Assembly: GCA_013407085.1 (NCBI GenBank)
Contig: JACCGJ010024136.1
Location: 1 to 64,000 of the forward strand
Reading direction: 5' to 3'
Origin: Atriophallophorus winterbourni
Lineage: Eukaryota > Platyhelminthes > Trematoda > Plagiorchiida > Microphallidae
DNA: 64,000 nucleotides
This document shows positions 40,690-52,082 of the stretch, one piece after another (within the stretch, counting starts at the first letter, position 1; the number at the start of each line of letters is the position of its first letter). Position numbers and translations under genes: made by a program. The notes beneath the pieces were generated by a model that ran no database searches, was not told the DNA's origin, and saw only the letters and a program-made list of their open reading frames with translations.

Positions 40690-41930
40690 TTGTGTGCTGG
40701 TTGGTAAAACATCTGCTAACTGATAAGCTTGATTGCGTAATCCATGCATATTTAAGGGACCCGCACGTTAATGTTTATCCGCTGCCAGATTGTGTAGAAA
40801 TGTATCTATTATCAGTGATTGATAAGCACTTGAATCGCGTGTCTGTTTCCAGATTCGCTTTTCATGTTCTTAATCCTCGTACTGAATTCTCCAGATGCGA
40901 GTAAATTACTCCATCAGCAGACGTTGAACACACATACACGAAGCATGTAGGGGTTGGTACGTCAACTTTCTTAATATCTCCTGTCTATCTTAACAAACTC
41001 AAGCCCAACAGGGCCTGTGCAGTTCTCTGTCAGCATAGGAGTTGTCAGGTAGATGCAATTTTAACATGATCTCTGTGCCTACTGACACCTTTGTTCTGAC
41101 GTAGCTTCTGTGTCACAAGCGAATCGTTAGCCATAAATTGTTCTAATCCATTCATTTATGACTTTCATTTATATAGAAATCTCTCCGTTTCGACTTTCAG
41201 TTCGCCTGTGGAATTAATCATCACCGTACGTTAACCAAAGGGTGTAATCAGACTATATTACTAACCGAATGGCGAGCACGACTTGGCGGTGAATTCTGAC
41301 AATCATTTTAGCCAGATGACGAAACACTCTTATATTACATTGCAAACTCAGCGAACGTCAATAACTGAACACTGCTATGTAAGATGAATTAAATCTAACC
41401 GGTGATTAATGTGGTTTTACTGAGCTAAAACATATTCCAATAGCACGGTGAGAGTCATTTAGTGGTGGCTAGTGAACACTAACGCAAATTACAATTTGGT
41501 TTTGACGACGTTTTGTTTTTTTATTGTGGAAAAACTGTAGGAATTTCGGGTGCAACCTTGGATCAAATATTCACGTATTGCAAGCCGGTAGTAATTATCA
41601 TCATTTAAACTCACTCGAACTTGGCCGATTTTCTTTTGCTTTCTTACGCCTCATCAACAGGTTATTATTAGTTGCTTCTGAAAATTGTTAACATTAAAAT
41701 AGTTTCACTTAGTTAGTTGGTTATTCAAGGTAGTACAAGGTTTTTAATTGTATAAAAAGCAACAAGCTTAAAAATAGTCATGGGTTGCTAACATTTAAAA
41801 TGTACATTTATAAAACAAGACAAGCAATTAGATTAAACATTATATAATTATTCGGTAAACGATTAATTCAATAAAACTTGGTCTAATTTGGTTTTATAGT
41901 CATGCAAGCCAAAGGCTTGGAGATGACGCA
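40690..41930 (+). repeat. R3 repeat, copy 3
   Basis: Nearly complete: GTGTGCTGGTTGG... CAGTTCTCTGTCAGCATAGG... ACGTAGCTTCTGTGTCACAA ... TGTACATTTATAAAAC (empty LINE site near 41805). It contains a degenerate hammerhead-like core at 41096. Confidence 0.82.
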
Positions 41931-41934
41931 TTCT

Positions 41935-42310
41935 AAAGGGCCTTCAGAATGAGCTGTCATCGCCACTCTTAGGGTTTTCATAACTATCCTGCAAACGTCT
42001 TTGCCCTGCAAGTTCGGTTCGCCCAATGGTTGACATTCTGATTTAAATGCAGCATAGAGTAGATCTCACATTGTATACACACGACATAGCCAGTGTAGGT
42101 GACTCTGTCGCAGTGGGGTGAACATTCTGTGGAGAGCAGCTCTAAAAATCAAATCAGAATTTGATACTCGGTGCTTCGACGATATGTTCAAGATACGGCG
42201 GATGCTTCTTAAACGGAGACCGTTTACATTTCGTTCGTGTCTTTTGTGGATGGTCCAGATTTCACTGCCACCTAGTAAAGCTAATTCGGATCCGTATCTT
42301 AAAATGTGAT
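41935..42310 (-). mobile_element. RTE 3'-end remnant
   Basis: On the minus strand it reads [15 protein letters not shown] and RVYNVRS text after frame correction by eye, followed by the family 3'UTR. Short and degenerate. Confidence 0.6.
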
Positions 42311-42764
42311 ATAAAAGCTATCTTATTTGAAGGAACCGACGCATGTGATTACAAAAGCAACATCGTTAATAAAGTACAAGCTATTGTTGGTAAGTAGTTG
42401 CGCTGCGTTCTAAACATCATATGTCCGAAAAGTCTTAATAACTTTCACCGAAACAAAAGAAGCAATCAAAATCTTCCAGGTTTTAATGTGATTAGATATA
42501 TCACGTGCTCTGAGACACAATCGAATTATTCACTGGACAAGCAATGAACACAAATGTAAAATAATGGTTGGACTATTAGCGTAAGAGAAGCTATTTTAAA
42601 TGAGATGCACTCAATTGGGAAGAACTAAACCATAAATAACGCATTAGTGTTGAGGCATTACAATCGTATGCTCTATCTAGTGTACATGAAGTCTAGTAAG
42701 TACAGATTATAAAATCCCTAACGACCAAATAATTAACATTATTTTGTAGAGTTTCAAACTTTGG
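42311..42764. other. Unassigned intergenic sequence
   Basis: AT-rich, no gene or repeat assigned. Confidence 0.35.
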
Positions 42765-43669
42765 TGAAAATAAATTCGAAATGACAACCAAATATATCAA
42801 TAAATATTCTATCCATCCCCATCTTATTTCATATTATTTCGTTATTTCAATATAAACTTACTCTCAAGCGAATGCAGTTTCTCAGAATCGGAGGCAGCAA
42901 CTGTTAAACAACGAAGATTTCACGTTTGGATATCACTTAAGATTACCATGATTGTGAATAGGAGATGCGTTTTTGAACATTTGGTACGAAAATGTGTTGG
43001 TAAAAACTTCCTTAAAAGTAGTGTGTCCTCCGAGTACATGAGTATCGTAAGTTTACTAAAAAGATTATAATCAAATAAGAGTCTGTCAAACAAGTGTTTG
43101 TCAAATCGAGGTAAAATCTCCAACTTTAATAAAGTCGGTCTTTTCTGTAACGCCACGATTACAAATGGTTCAACGTTCCAGAAAACCAAGAAAAGGGGCT
43201 GAGTAAACGCCTGGATGTTAGTTGAAATAGCTTTATGTTATTTGGAGAGTGGAAATATGACGACGTGTGATGAAGGCTGGAAAAACGACTCAGTACATGA
43301 CTCAAGTGTATGAGAGATCTCATCTTGTTAATTACTTCGTAAATTACGATATGATCACCTAACATTCGCACACATATCATGGCAGTTGAGCGGATTACAG
43401 GAAGTTGTTGCAACACATCTTGAATACTCATGGATTTGGCTGATTAAAATAAGGTTGCAAATATGGATTGTGTTAATACAAGTGTCTTAATACTGCGTGA
43501 ATTAGTGGAAACTTGAAGAACGCGGTTTACTGCCAGTGTATATATGTCGAAACAACAGTCAGATTGTTAAGTATCCTTTGATGAATATTTGGAAAAATCA
43601 TGCCGGTAATGCTACCACGGATAAAAGATGGAGTATGCTGTAGTATTCTGGTCTACTTGCCTGCATAAC
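42765..43669 (+). repeat. R4 repeat copy with CR1-like LINE start (family C1)
   Basis: Matches 55130-56035 and, from 43220, 58150-58617. It includes GATTGTGAATAGGAGATGCG, CCTAACATTCGCACACATATC and the LINE text GTCTACTTGCCTGCATAA, where it breaks off at 43669 into the left palindrome arm. Confidence 0.8.
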
Positions 43670-44147
43670 AGTGCTGATTATCAATGCGAATATCTCCTAA
43701 TTGTTTGATGAGGAACGAGAGAAGTGTATGGTATCATGCAGATATTTTCATCACTTTTATTAACTGTGTACAACAGAGGACCCCATGCCTCAATGCTCTC
43801 ACAAGTCGTGGCTCTCTTAAGGTGCCTAATGCATAGAATCATCGTTTTTAATCTTGTGCTTAAACTAACTACCGATTCAGCCTGACAAAATCACAAGACA
43901 GCTGTGTTCACTCACGCTTAAAAAAATGTGTAGTTTGCGTTCGTCAACAGGGTGAACGGCTTCAAGTATACTGTCACAAAATTAAAATAGTTGAGCTTGG
44001 ATGTCAATATTGAAAAGGCTTGTACGAACAACATTTTCAATCACATGTGCCTACACTCATTCCGATGGGGTTTAAACCAATGATCATGAACAAACCTTGT
44101 CATTACTTCACATACAATCAGACAACCAAGATATGCGGATCGTGATC

Positions 44148-44205
44148 GTACTGTCCATACCTGATGAGTGCAAACAGCACTAAACCAGTCGTTGGGTAAG
44201 CGGAA
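44148..44205 (+). ncRNA. Hammerhead ribozyme, mutated (GAAA to TAAA)
   Basis: CTGATGA 44161-44167 and stem II GTGC/GCAC intact, but the invariant G after stem II is T. This is the duplicate of the 19933 copy; loss of this G should inactivate it. Confidence 0.72.
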
Positions 44206-44436
44206 TGGAAACCCATGCATGTACTGTATTCCATTAGACGTACTTATTCTTGGGTCATTTAACTAATCTGTGCTGGCTGCTAGGCTCAATTGTATTCGTG
44301 ATGTTGTTACATTATTAACTACTGCGCCGCATTTGCTATTCCATTTTATCCTAATGCAAAAAGCATGCTACATCGATACGAATCGGAAATTCGCATTTTT
44401 CACCGTGACTACTAAGTTAACAAAGTACGTATATGC

Positions 44437-44650
44437 AATCGTGCGGTGCCTCTGTGCTGTGAAGCTAACACCTGCTAAATTGATTTGTCACCGGTAGTGA
44501 GCTGCACGAGAATACACGCTGGAGATTCGCTGCCATTGCTACTTCCTTTTTCATAATTGTCTACGCACGGGCAACATAAGTGTATTTTATCACACCTGCA
44601 ATCTTTGACTGTGCGGCACTTTGCCTGGAGCAGGTTTGTGATTATATACA
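44437..44650 (+). repeat. S1 repeat (left arm)
   Basis: Duplicate of the 20210-20430 copy; it keeps GCTAAATTGATTTGTCACCGG, which the other copy has lost. Confidence 0.75.
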
Positions 44651-44819
44651 TTCCAAATTGAGTAAGCAAACCATTTAGAACAATCATTGATTGCTGCCAG
44701 ACGGTATATTTTTGGTTGCAATTTGTTGTTTATTCATCAACATCTGAAAATAATGAAGTTTGTGATTTATATATGTGTATGCATTATATTTCATTAGGAA
44801 GTAAGAGTTTGACCAAAAG

Positions 44820-45326
44820 AATTCTCGTTCTTATTGTTACTTTTCTGTAATTCATTTGATTAAGCATCCGGAACACCTAGCATAGATCGATTCTGAAATC
44901 TTAGTGGGTAACAAAATAACTGGTTTGAACTTCAGTTTGCAGTCAAAAGATATGAATGGAATCACATGTCGTTGAAAGGTGCAATGACGAATCGATTTGG
45001 GTGTTTGGATATGGTCAAACATTCAAACCTCACTTCAAACTAAGGCTCTCTTTACAAATGCATCGCATTTCCTCAATCTACACCACGGATCATGAATGCA
45101 TACCTGAAACTAGTCATGGGATACGCTGTGCAGTCATGGTCTCTGTGAATCAAGAAAGATGTACAAATTATGCAGCGAATCCATTATCACTGAACAAAAC
45201 TGGTTCTCAGCATCCGAAAAAAACCTTACGAAGAACGGATAGCTTACCAGAACGTATTCGACTTTTCCTACCGATGAATCAGTGAAGACCTTATCCTACC
45301 GCACAAAATATTCCATGTCCCAAACC
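44820..45326 (+). mobile_element. CR1-like LINE 3' part (family C2), left arm
   Basis: Duplicate of 20640-21150; reads THGIRCAVMVSVNQE- and SLNKTGSQHPKKTLRRTDS-type frames. Cut off at the arm end. Confidence 0.7.
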
Positions 45327-45444
45327 TTCACGTCACCGGCACCATGCGATACGGTGCATCGCGAGGCACACAAATTGCACTTGGCGATTAAAACAAGAAT
45401 CCAAAGTATACATGCATAAAAGTACAAAGTTGAAGATTTGTACA

Positions 45445-45530
45445 GTGCTTCGCAGTCGTGGATTGCACCATGGTCGATATATTGTTGGATTGCCCGGGCC
45501 TAGACAGATGTGAGAACGAAGTGAGCCGCC
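45445..45530 (-). repeat. S1 repeat scrap
   Basis: GCAGTCGTGGATTGCACCATGG ... CCCGGGCCTAGACAGATGTG (discontinuous). Inverted duplicate of 22540-22690. Confidence 0.5.
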
Positions 45531-46368
45531 AACTAGCCATGGAAAATCATATTAACACGGTTTTACTTGTAGATTACAGATGTACTGCACAATCACCCAT
45601 GTTTGCCAACAAAAGCGATGCAGTAACAATAACAGCGCGAAATTAATGTTATCGGAAATCAATATACGACACATTGATTAAATCTACGTTCCAATATGCA
45701 CATCTGGGAGCGAGGATGACGATGCGAAATTTCAACCACTAGCAGCCTAATTACAAGACGTCTTGCTTCTCGTTGGTCTCTGTGAAGGTACAAATGGGAT
45801 CACCACAAAAACCGTAACGCTAAATGTCGCAGCAAAGAAACATTGCCTGCAAAATCAGCTCCAACGAAATGAATGACAATTGTGAGTAACGGAGCACAGT
45901 TTATCTACTAAACATACACGCGTGGACGTGTAATTATGGATACAATGTATTCACACCATGCGTGATGCAAAAACAATGAAAGCAGAAAAAAGAAACAGTT
46001 TACAAAAGTTTGCGAGAACACCTACCCGTTGAAATCGACAGTTTTGAGCGCAACCTCTTCTCGGCATGACCAGAAATGATGTGATTTCTTGCTATCGGTA
46101 ATAGGCTGCGTGCGATAACGCAGCACCTGAGCATATCTGCCTTTGTCCCTTACAGAGAGGACTTAATCGATGCATTCGGACGACAGTGGAGCTCATGCCC
46201 AGTCTATCAGATTTTGCAGAGTTTACACGAGAAAACATTTATATTTAGAAATATGCACAAGATTGAACTATCGTTTATTAGCGAATTCGAGGATAAATCC
46301 TCATTTGTAAATTGAAATTTAGCATTCATTTGGGGACTAAACCAAGACCCATAGTCGGTACTTACTAC

Positions 46369-46903
46369 AACTTTTGTGCGACTATCTCCTCCTGGAGGAT
46401 GAGTCGGCTTAAAAGAAGGTTCTTGGGAATTTGGATACAAAGCGGCGTCCCCAGCACCACTCGGCGTTTGTTCGACTCAGCTTCTCTAGCCTTTGCACAA
46501 CCAAGTGCGACCTGCAAGGCAGCAGGGAGTTGCCAGAAAGAGGTGGTCTACCAGACTCTGTTCCAGGTTTTTCCTCGGGGTTTTTTCCCGAAGCCTTTCC
46601 CGCGATCGGGTATCCCGCAAGGCAGCGGAGGTCTAAAATCAGGGTTTTCCTACCCTTAGAGGAAATGCCCTTCCATGATAACGAGCTCCATCTTCCCGAA
46701 GCAAACTGGTTTTCGGGCGCTAGTCACTCGCCCCTTCTCCTGTTGGTAGAAGCAGTTCCGTCGGGCTCGGGGAGCCACTCGTGCAGGCCTGAAGCTGGAC
46801 TTGGTTGTCAGAGGCTATTTGAGACGCGTGCCATAAGGGAGCATTTTATAAACAGTGGGAGCTTATCCCCACTGCCACCCCCGGCAAAGACAACCTTTGG
46901 AAC
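46369..46903 (+). repeat. Dispersed repeat B, copy 2 (insertion in the right arm)
   Basis: Best match to 13444-14003. Source A lacks it at the corresponding point (between 21610 and 21690), so it inserted after the duplication, or was lost from A. Confidence 0.8.
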
Positions 46904-47930
46904 ACACCACTGGTAACTGAAGTATTTTTTCAACAGTACAATAAAAGCAGGATGGTAAATTGTTGTTTAAAGTCAGTTTTTTATCAATAAGAAGTATATG
47001 TTGTTCGAAAAGGAGGACAAACGATCGTAGCCACATCACATCATACTGAACATGCTGAATAAAACAGCTCTCGTGGTACATAAACTCAGTTAACATTTAT
47101 TACAGCTCCTAACTTTTCCATGGATTCAAGGTGTAATTCCGGGTGTTTAATGGTCTAAAATGCATCAAGCTAAACAAAAACTATAGAATGGTGAAAATTA
47201 ACACGCAAGTGTATAAAACCGAGCTAAGCAATTAAGTAGTCGCGGGAAGAATAAATAATTAAAAATATTGTCTAATTTCGTGCAAAAATCAAACAAACTC
47301 GTAAGATGAGTAACGGGAGAAGACTTAATGTTCCAAGCAAAACAAACACGGAATCGGGTACTACCAGGGTATTCTCGAGGCTCTGATAATTCCGCTTAAC
47401 TCTTCGCGTAAATAGTCCATGTAAATGAAGGTTTGGGGCATGGAATATTTTGTAAAGTATGATAAGGTGCCCACTGATTCAGCGGTAGGGAAATTCGAAC
47501 ACATTGTGGTAAGCTATCTTTTTATCGTGAGGTTTGTTTCGGATGCTGAGAACCAGTTTTTTTGAGCGGTAATTGATTTGCTGCATAAGTTGTACATCTT
47601 TCTTGAGCCATGAAAACCATGACTGCACAGCGTATTCCATGACTGGTTTCAGGTATGTATTTATGAGGCGAAAATGTCAAAAATACCCGTCTGGGCAGAT
47701 TAAGGACAGGTGATGCTTTTGTAAAGACAGACTTAATATGTATTTAGGAGGCGAAAATGTTTAAAATACCCGTCTGGGTAGATTAAGGACGTGATGCTTT
47801 TGCACGGACAACCTTAATATGTAGTGAGGTTTTTAAGCTGAAACATTCAGACACCCAAATCGTTTCGTCGTGGCACTATTCACGGGTATGTGATTCCATT
47901 CACATCTTTTAACTCAAAATGAAGTTCAGA

Positions 47931-48045
47931 TGCATGAAGTTCAAGAGCACGCGGATCCTGATCTTACTGCCCGTACCTGATGAGTGCAAACAGCACGAAA
48001 CCGGTCGTGGGGTATGTGACGGAAAAGCACGCAAATGAATATTTC
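47931..48045 (+). mobile_element. 115-bp hammerhead repeat insertion with 10-bp target duplication
   Basis: GAAGTTCAGA is present at 47921-47930 and 48046-48055. The two other copies of this LINE segment (complement at 20700-20712 and 44929-44941) have the sequence once and no insert. The insert includes CGGATCCTGATCTTACTG, the ribozyme and GCACGCAAATGAATATTT. Confidence 0.88.
47964..48019 (+). ncRNA. Hammerhead ribozyme, type I, intact core (best copy)
   Basis: CTGATGA 47977-47983, stem II GTGC/GCAC with loop AAACA, GAAA 47997-48000, stem III CC/GG without loop, GTC to 48006 with predicted cleavage after 48006. Stem I: C-G, A-U, U-G, G·G, C-G, C-G, 3x3 internal loop, then C-G, A-U, U-G, U-A. 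The outer pairs differ from the 15791 copy but still pair, which supports the fold. Confidence 0.88.
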
Positions 48046-48336
48046 GAAGTTCAGACCAGTTATTTTGTTACCCACTAGGAGTTCACAATAGATCTATGCT
48101 AGGTGTCACGGATAATTTCTCAAATGAACCACAGCAATATCACAATAATAACGCGAATTTATTTTGGTCAAACACTTACTTCATAATCAAATATAATGTA
48201 TATAAATATATTAATCGCAAACTTTATTATTTTTAGATGTTGATGAATAAAGAACAACGTGCAACCAAAAATATAACGTCTGGAAGCAATCAATCATTGT
48301 TCTAAATCGTTTCCTTTCTTAATTTGGAATGTATAT

Positions 48337-48358
48337 AGAAGAAGAAGAAGAAGAAGAA
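48337..48358 (+). repeat. (GAA)n microsatellite, tail of a minus-strand LINE end
   Basis: On the minus strand this is ATTCTTCTTCTTCTT following AATAAAGTC, a usual LINE 3' tail. Confidence 0.85.
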
Positions 48359-48840
48359 TGACTTTATTCATGTACACGAATTTTCAGCAATAGATTAATT
48401 TCTCCACATAATACCAATACAAAAATATGTATAGCGTGCGCACAATGAAATAATACATAGGTCAATGAAGTGTCAGGTTACCTCGGGCTAAAAAATGTGA
48501 CGGGAATAAAAAAAGAATTAAAAATAGAACATCTCAGTGGGAATTAAAAATAGGTGAGCGTTTCTCAACTTCAAAGCATCAATAAATTAGGTTCGTTATA
48601 TAATGCAAATAAAATAAAATATATGAAGTGCCACACAATAAAGTAATACTTGGGCTAAAAAAGTGTCAGGTTACCATGGGCTAGACAAATGATTAGGGGA
48701 ATTTGAAAAATTAACTCGAAAAATAACTGGGACATCGTGGCATCATTAGAAAATTGTCAAGCGTTCTTTCAACTCTGTAACAGCTTTTGATTGCTGTACC
48801 ATGTATCGGGCCAAGTATGGGATAAAAGAATTTATAAATT
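48340..48840 (-). mobile_element. LINE 3' end with (TTC)n tail
   Basis: No coding motif remains. On the minus strand the text ends TGAATAAAGTCATTCTTC. Two related ~100-bp stretches (48445-48545 and 48630-48735; GTCAGGTTACC..GGGCTA) suggest an internal direct duplication. The family is unknown. Confidence 0.65.
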
Positions 48841-48869
48841 TATTTGTTGTTGAATAGGGAATAACGTAG

Positions 48870-49092
48870 GGAATCACAAACCTAATCCAGGCAAAGTGCC
48901 GCACAGTCAAACATTGCATGTGGGCTATGATACACGTAGGTTGCCCAGGTCTAGACAGATATGAAAAAAGGAAATAGCAATGGCAGTGAAACTCCAGCGC
49001 GTATTCGCAATCAGCTCACTATCGGTAACAAAATCATTTATCAGGCGTTAGCTGCACAGCAAAGAGGCACCGCGAGACTGCATTTCCGTACG
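48870..49092 (-). repeat. S1 SINE-like repeat (right arm)
   Basis: AATCACAAACCTAATCCAGG ... GCAGCTGCACAGCAAAGAGG-like end; the inverted partner of the S1 in source A. Confidence 0.78.
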
Positions 49093-49251
49093 TTGGTAAG
49101 TTTACAGCCACGATGAAAAATGCGAATTTTCGATCCCGATCGATGTAGCGTGCTTTTGTATTTGGATAAAATGGAATAGCAAATGCGGCGCAGTAGTTGA
49201 TAATGTAACAACATTACGAATACAATTGAACCTTGCGAATCGGACAAGAAA

Positions 49252-50274
49252 GTGGAACGCTGGGGTGAGCATTTCAGCATGTTGCTAAATCGACCGGCGC
49301 CACTGACGGCACTACCAACGGCTGTAGCGAGCGAGACATATAATGTTTCATGCGATCACCCAACGCGCGATGAAATCATCCGAGCCATCGACCGACTAAG
49401 GAACAACAAGTCCCCTGGCGAAGACGGCGTCCCCCCTGAGGTGTACAAGGCCTGCTCTTCCGTTTTGATTGAACCACTGCATGATTTGTATCGTAAGATA
49501 TGGGAACTAGAGGAGCTTCCACGCGACTGGGGCACTTCACTCTTGATCCCCATCTTGAAGAAAGGTAATGCCTCATTGTGCGACAACTACCGTGGCATCA
49601 GTCTTACCGACATCGCCGCGAAGGTTTTTGCAGTGATTCTCTTATGCCGCTTTACGGAAGAGATGGATATACGTACGCGAGTCAACCAAGGCGGTTTTCG
49701 TCGAGGTCGGGGCTGCGTCGACCAGCTGTTCACATTGCGTCGAATTCTGGAACATCGTTACCGCTATCAGCAGGCAACAACCGCTTGTTTCATCGACTTC
49801 GAAGCCGCCTTCGACTCCGTCGACCGAGATTCGCTGTGGAGTGTGATGCTGGCGGAGGGTATGCCGGAGAAGCTTGTGCGCATGATGCAAGCGTACTATT
49901 CATTCACGCAGAGCCGCGTACGCGCATATGGTATGGTGTCCTCCACGTTCCCCATTAGGACGGGTGTCCGGCAAGGGTGTCCTTTGTCCCCTGTACTATT
50001 CAACTTCGCGATCGATTGGACAATGAAGCAGGCGCTTTCAGATTAGGCCGGTGTGATATTGAGTCCGAGCGTTTCGATTGCCGATTTGGAGTACGCCGAC
50101 GACATCGTAATCTTGGGGGATGATCCTGAAACGCTTCAGACGACCCTGGAACGCCTTGGCTCATTTGCTTTTATACTGGGGCTACGAATCAACACGCGCA
50201 AAACTAAATATTTTACCACCGCCACTGGACCTCATCTGCCTCTCAAGATTTCGGCGAGAACTTGGAGATGGTGA
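49252..50274 (+). pseudogene. LINE reverse transcriptase, motifs A-C intact, one stop
   Basis: Frame 49252-50046 reads MERWGEHFSMLLNRP, NNKSPGEDGVPPEV, GNASLCDNYRGISLTDIAAK, NQGGFRRGRGCVDQL, FIDFEAAFDSVDRDSLW (motif A) and GVRQGCPLSPVLFNFAID (motif B), then TAG at 50044. The same frame goes on with LEYADDIVILGDD (motif C). The endonuclease domain is missing. Apart from the TAG the RT looks usable, suggesting recent insertion. Confidence 0.9.
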
Positions 50275-50733
50275 ACAATTTTCGTTACCTTGGTTCGTGC
50301 GTGCTACCGTCAGGCTAAACCAGGGATAAGATACCGACCCGTGTACAAGCTGCGCGTCTACAGAGCGGCGATTCGCCCAGTTCTCACTTATGGATGCGAG
50401 ACTTGGCCTGTGCGGGTGGAGGATATGCGGAAACTAGAGGTTTTCGACCACTGGTGTCTCCGACGTATCCTCAATGTTCGATGGGATGAGCGGGTAACGA
50501 ATGACGAGGTTCGCCACCGTTGTTTTGATATCCCTCGCCTGAGTTCGATATTGCGGGAACACCGACTGAGATGGTTTGGTCACATCCTGAGACGCTCAGA
50601 CGCTGAACTAACCAGGATGACACTATCGCCGACACCCTGCGCAGAATGGCGTTGTCGTAGCGGAGGATTAGAGAAAGACTTGGCTCGGCACCGTGAGATC
50701 GGACGTGGAGCTGCTTGGCCTACGATCGGTTAA
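50250..50733 (+). pseudogene. LINE C-terminal segment, frameshifted
   Basis: After a frame change near 50255 it reads [20 protein letters not shown]; from 50290 another frame gives [40 protein letters not shown] and LRWFGHILRRSD, the conserved tail of RTE-like LINEs. Confidence 0.85.
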
Positions 50734-50870
50734 CGGATGGCGCAAGATACCATACATTTCTTTCGTCATTCATCAGACAATTAGGAAACATACACTGGCT
50801 AATCCTAACTGTTTCGTTAGCAAGAAGCGAATACGGAGTTGCGATTACACACATTAGTAAGACTCGTACC

Positions 50871-51026
50871 CGCAAGCATTTCAAACGAATTATCAAGCAC
50901 CATTGTTAAATTACCGTGTGGCAAGCACTCGCAAACAAGCTGTGATCTGTTATTGATACGGAGACGGTACCTCCCCACTATTAGTGCGACAAGCGCCGTA
51001 CGACATGCTCTGCAATTGTCTTTATG
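50871..51026 (+). repeat. 156-bp direct repeat, left member
   Basis: CGCAAGCATTTCAAACG ... CAATTGTCTTTATG; about 94% like 52083-52238 by eye. The two members flank the inverted copy of the PRPF4 3' end and downstream region. Confidence 0.88.
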
Positions 51027-52009
51027 TACCCACGGGTGAGACTCTGTTTTAGCCTTCGCATATTTTCCCATTTAAAATGTTGGCGGAGCGTTCATATTTC
51101 AAAGGCCCTGATGGTTAGCAATTTCGACTGGTTAAAGTTGTCTACGCACATCAGTATACATGAATACGATCCGAAGCCTAATCTGCCTTTTGTTCAGAGA
51201 CAGACAAAGCTCTTTGTCTAAGAGGTCTGCCTTTATACTTGCTGCGCGTAGTGTTGAGTCGAGTTAGCCATCGGGGTATAGAGGTTTCAAGTGTCTAATT
51301 ATTCGGGTAATCATATATTGGATTCAGTGCCGATGCTAGCCTCCTTCGGTCATGGATGACAATGACATAATTGTTTCTGGCTCTACAATTTTTAGAATAA
51401 CTAAATAGTCCAATTAGGAAGGAAAACTCTCACCCACAGCGATAGGCAGTACTCGGTCAAACGATAGCAGTTGCACACTAACTGCGAGATCTAAGTTCAG
51501 AAGCTAAGAGCAGTATCTGCTCTTAACCCAGCTGGTAGATGACGCTTTGCCAAGTCCCTCCAAAATGAGTAGTCAAGAGCAAGTTCTTCCCAACTCGTTA
51601 GGTTAATGCTAAGAGCTTCGATATCCACTCTGCAAACGTCTATGTCCTGAAAGTGCAGTGTGCCCAACGGTCCACTCCCTGATTAAAACTCATCATAGAA
51701 TAGATCTACTGGAATGCGACCATTTTACATTCTGCACACTGCGCTGTCGTAGTCAGCATCATCATGATCATTATCATGAAGCACAAGTCTGGAGCCAGAC
51801 AAATTAACTGTCGTAGTGAACATGAACTTCGGACCAGCTTTAAAAAGCACTGCAGCATTCGTTCTAATACAACTTGCCAAAAGTAATACGGAAACTGAAG
51901 TTTCTCTAGTACCTCACTCTAAACGGCAATACAGTACCAAGGCTACACCAATGTAGGAATATCAGTCATCATAAAGCGGAAGGGAGCAAGATTGAAAACT
52001 CACGGGAGG

Positions 52010-52082
52010 ATGTGAACTTTATTGATAACAAACTGTACACAAATCACACCCATACAAAATTTACAAATCGGCATCCTTGGTC
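52010..52082 (-). pseudogene. PRPF4: Inverted copy of the PRPF4 3' end
   Basis: The minus strand reads CGGACCAAGGATGCCGATTTG, stop, short 3'UTR and polyadenylation signal, almost identical to 18195-18270. Only the last ~8 codons are present, so this is a fragment, not a gene. Confidence 0.92.

Larger units (their letters stand above)
43670..45326 (+). repeat. Palindrome left arm: direct copy of 19466-21240
   Basis: Starts ACAGTGCTGATTA..., goes through the hammerhead (44161), an S1 copy (44437-44650) and the C2 LINE end, and stops at CAAACCTTC. Right next to it begins the inverted copy of 22780-18195, so the two arms face each other. Confidence 0.85.
47100..48330 (-). mobile_element. CR1-like LINE 3' end (family C2), right arm
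   Basis: Inverted duplicate of the LINE at 20440-21450, with an internal short duplication (AGGCGAAAATGT near 47662 and 47750). Split by the hammerhead repeat insertion at 47931-48045. Confidence 0.75.
49229..50772 (+). mobile_element. LINE, RTE-like second family, 5' truncated, nearly intact RT
   Basis: Inserted in the right palindrome arm in place of about 540 bases of source A. It covers the end of the linker, RT, and C-terminal segment, with a 3' end ...CATACATTTCTTTCGTCATT. Details are under the frames below. The least decayed LINE in the window: one in-frame stop in the RT and one frameshift. Confidence 0.9.

Noticed and set aside
43159..43431. Three similar minus-strand frames (43159-43431, 55528-55764, 58127-58360) that could look like a gene family
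   Set aside because: They sit in a repeated non-coding block upstream of a plus-strand LINE end; similarity follows from duplication and the frames have no motif.
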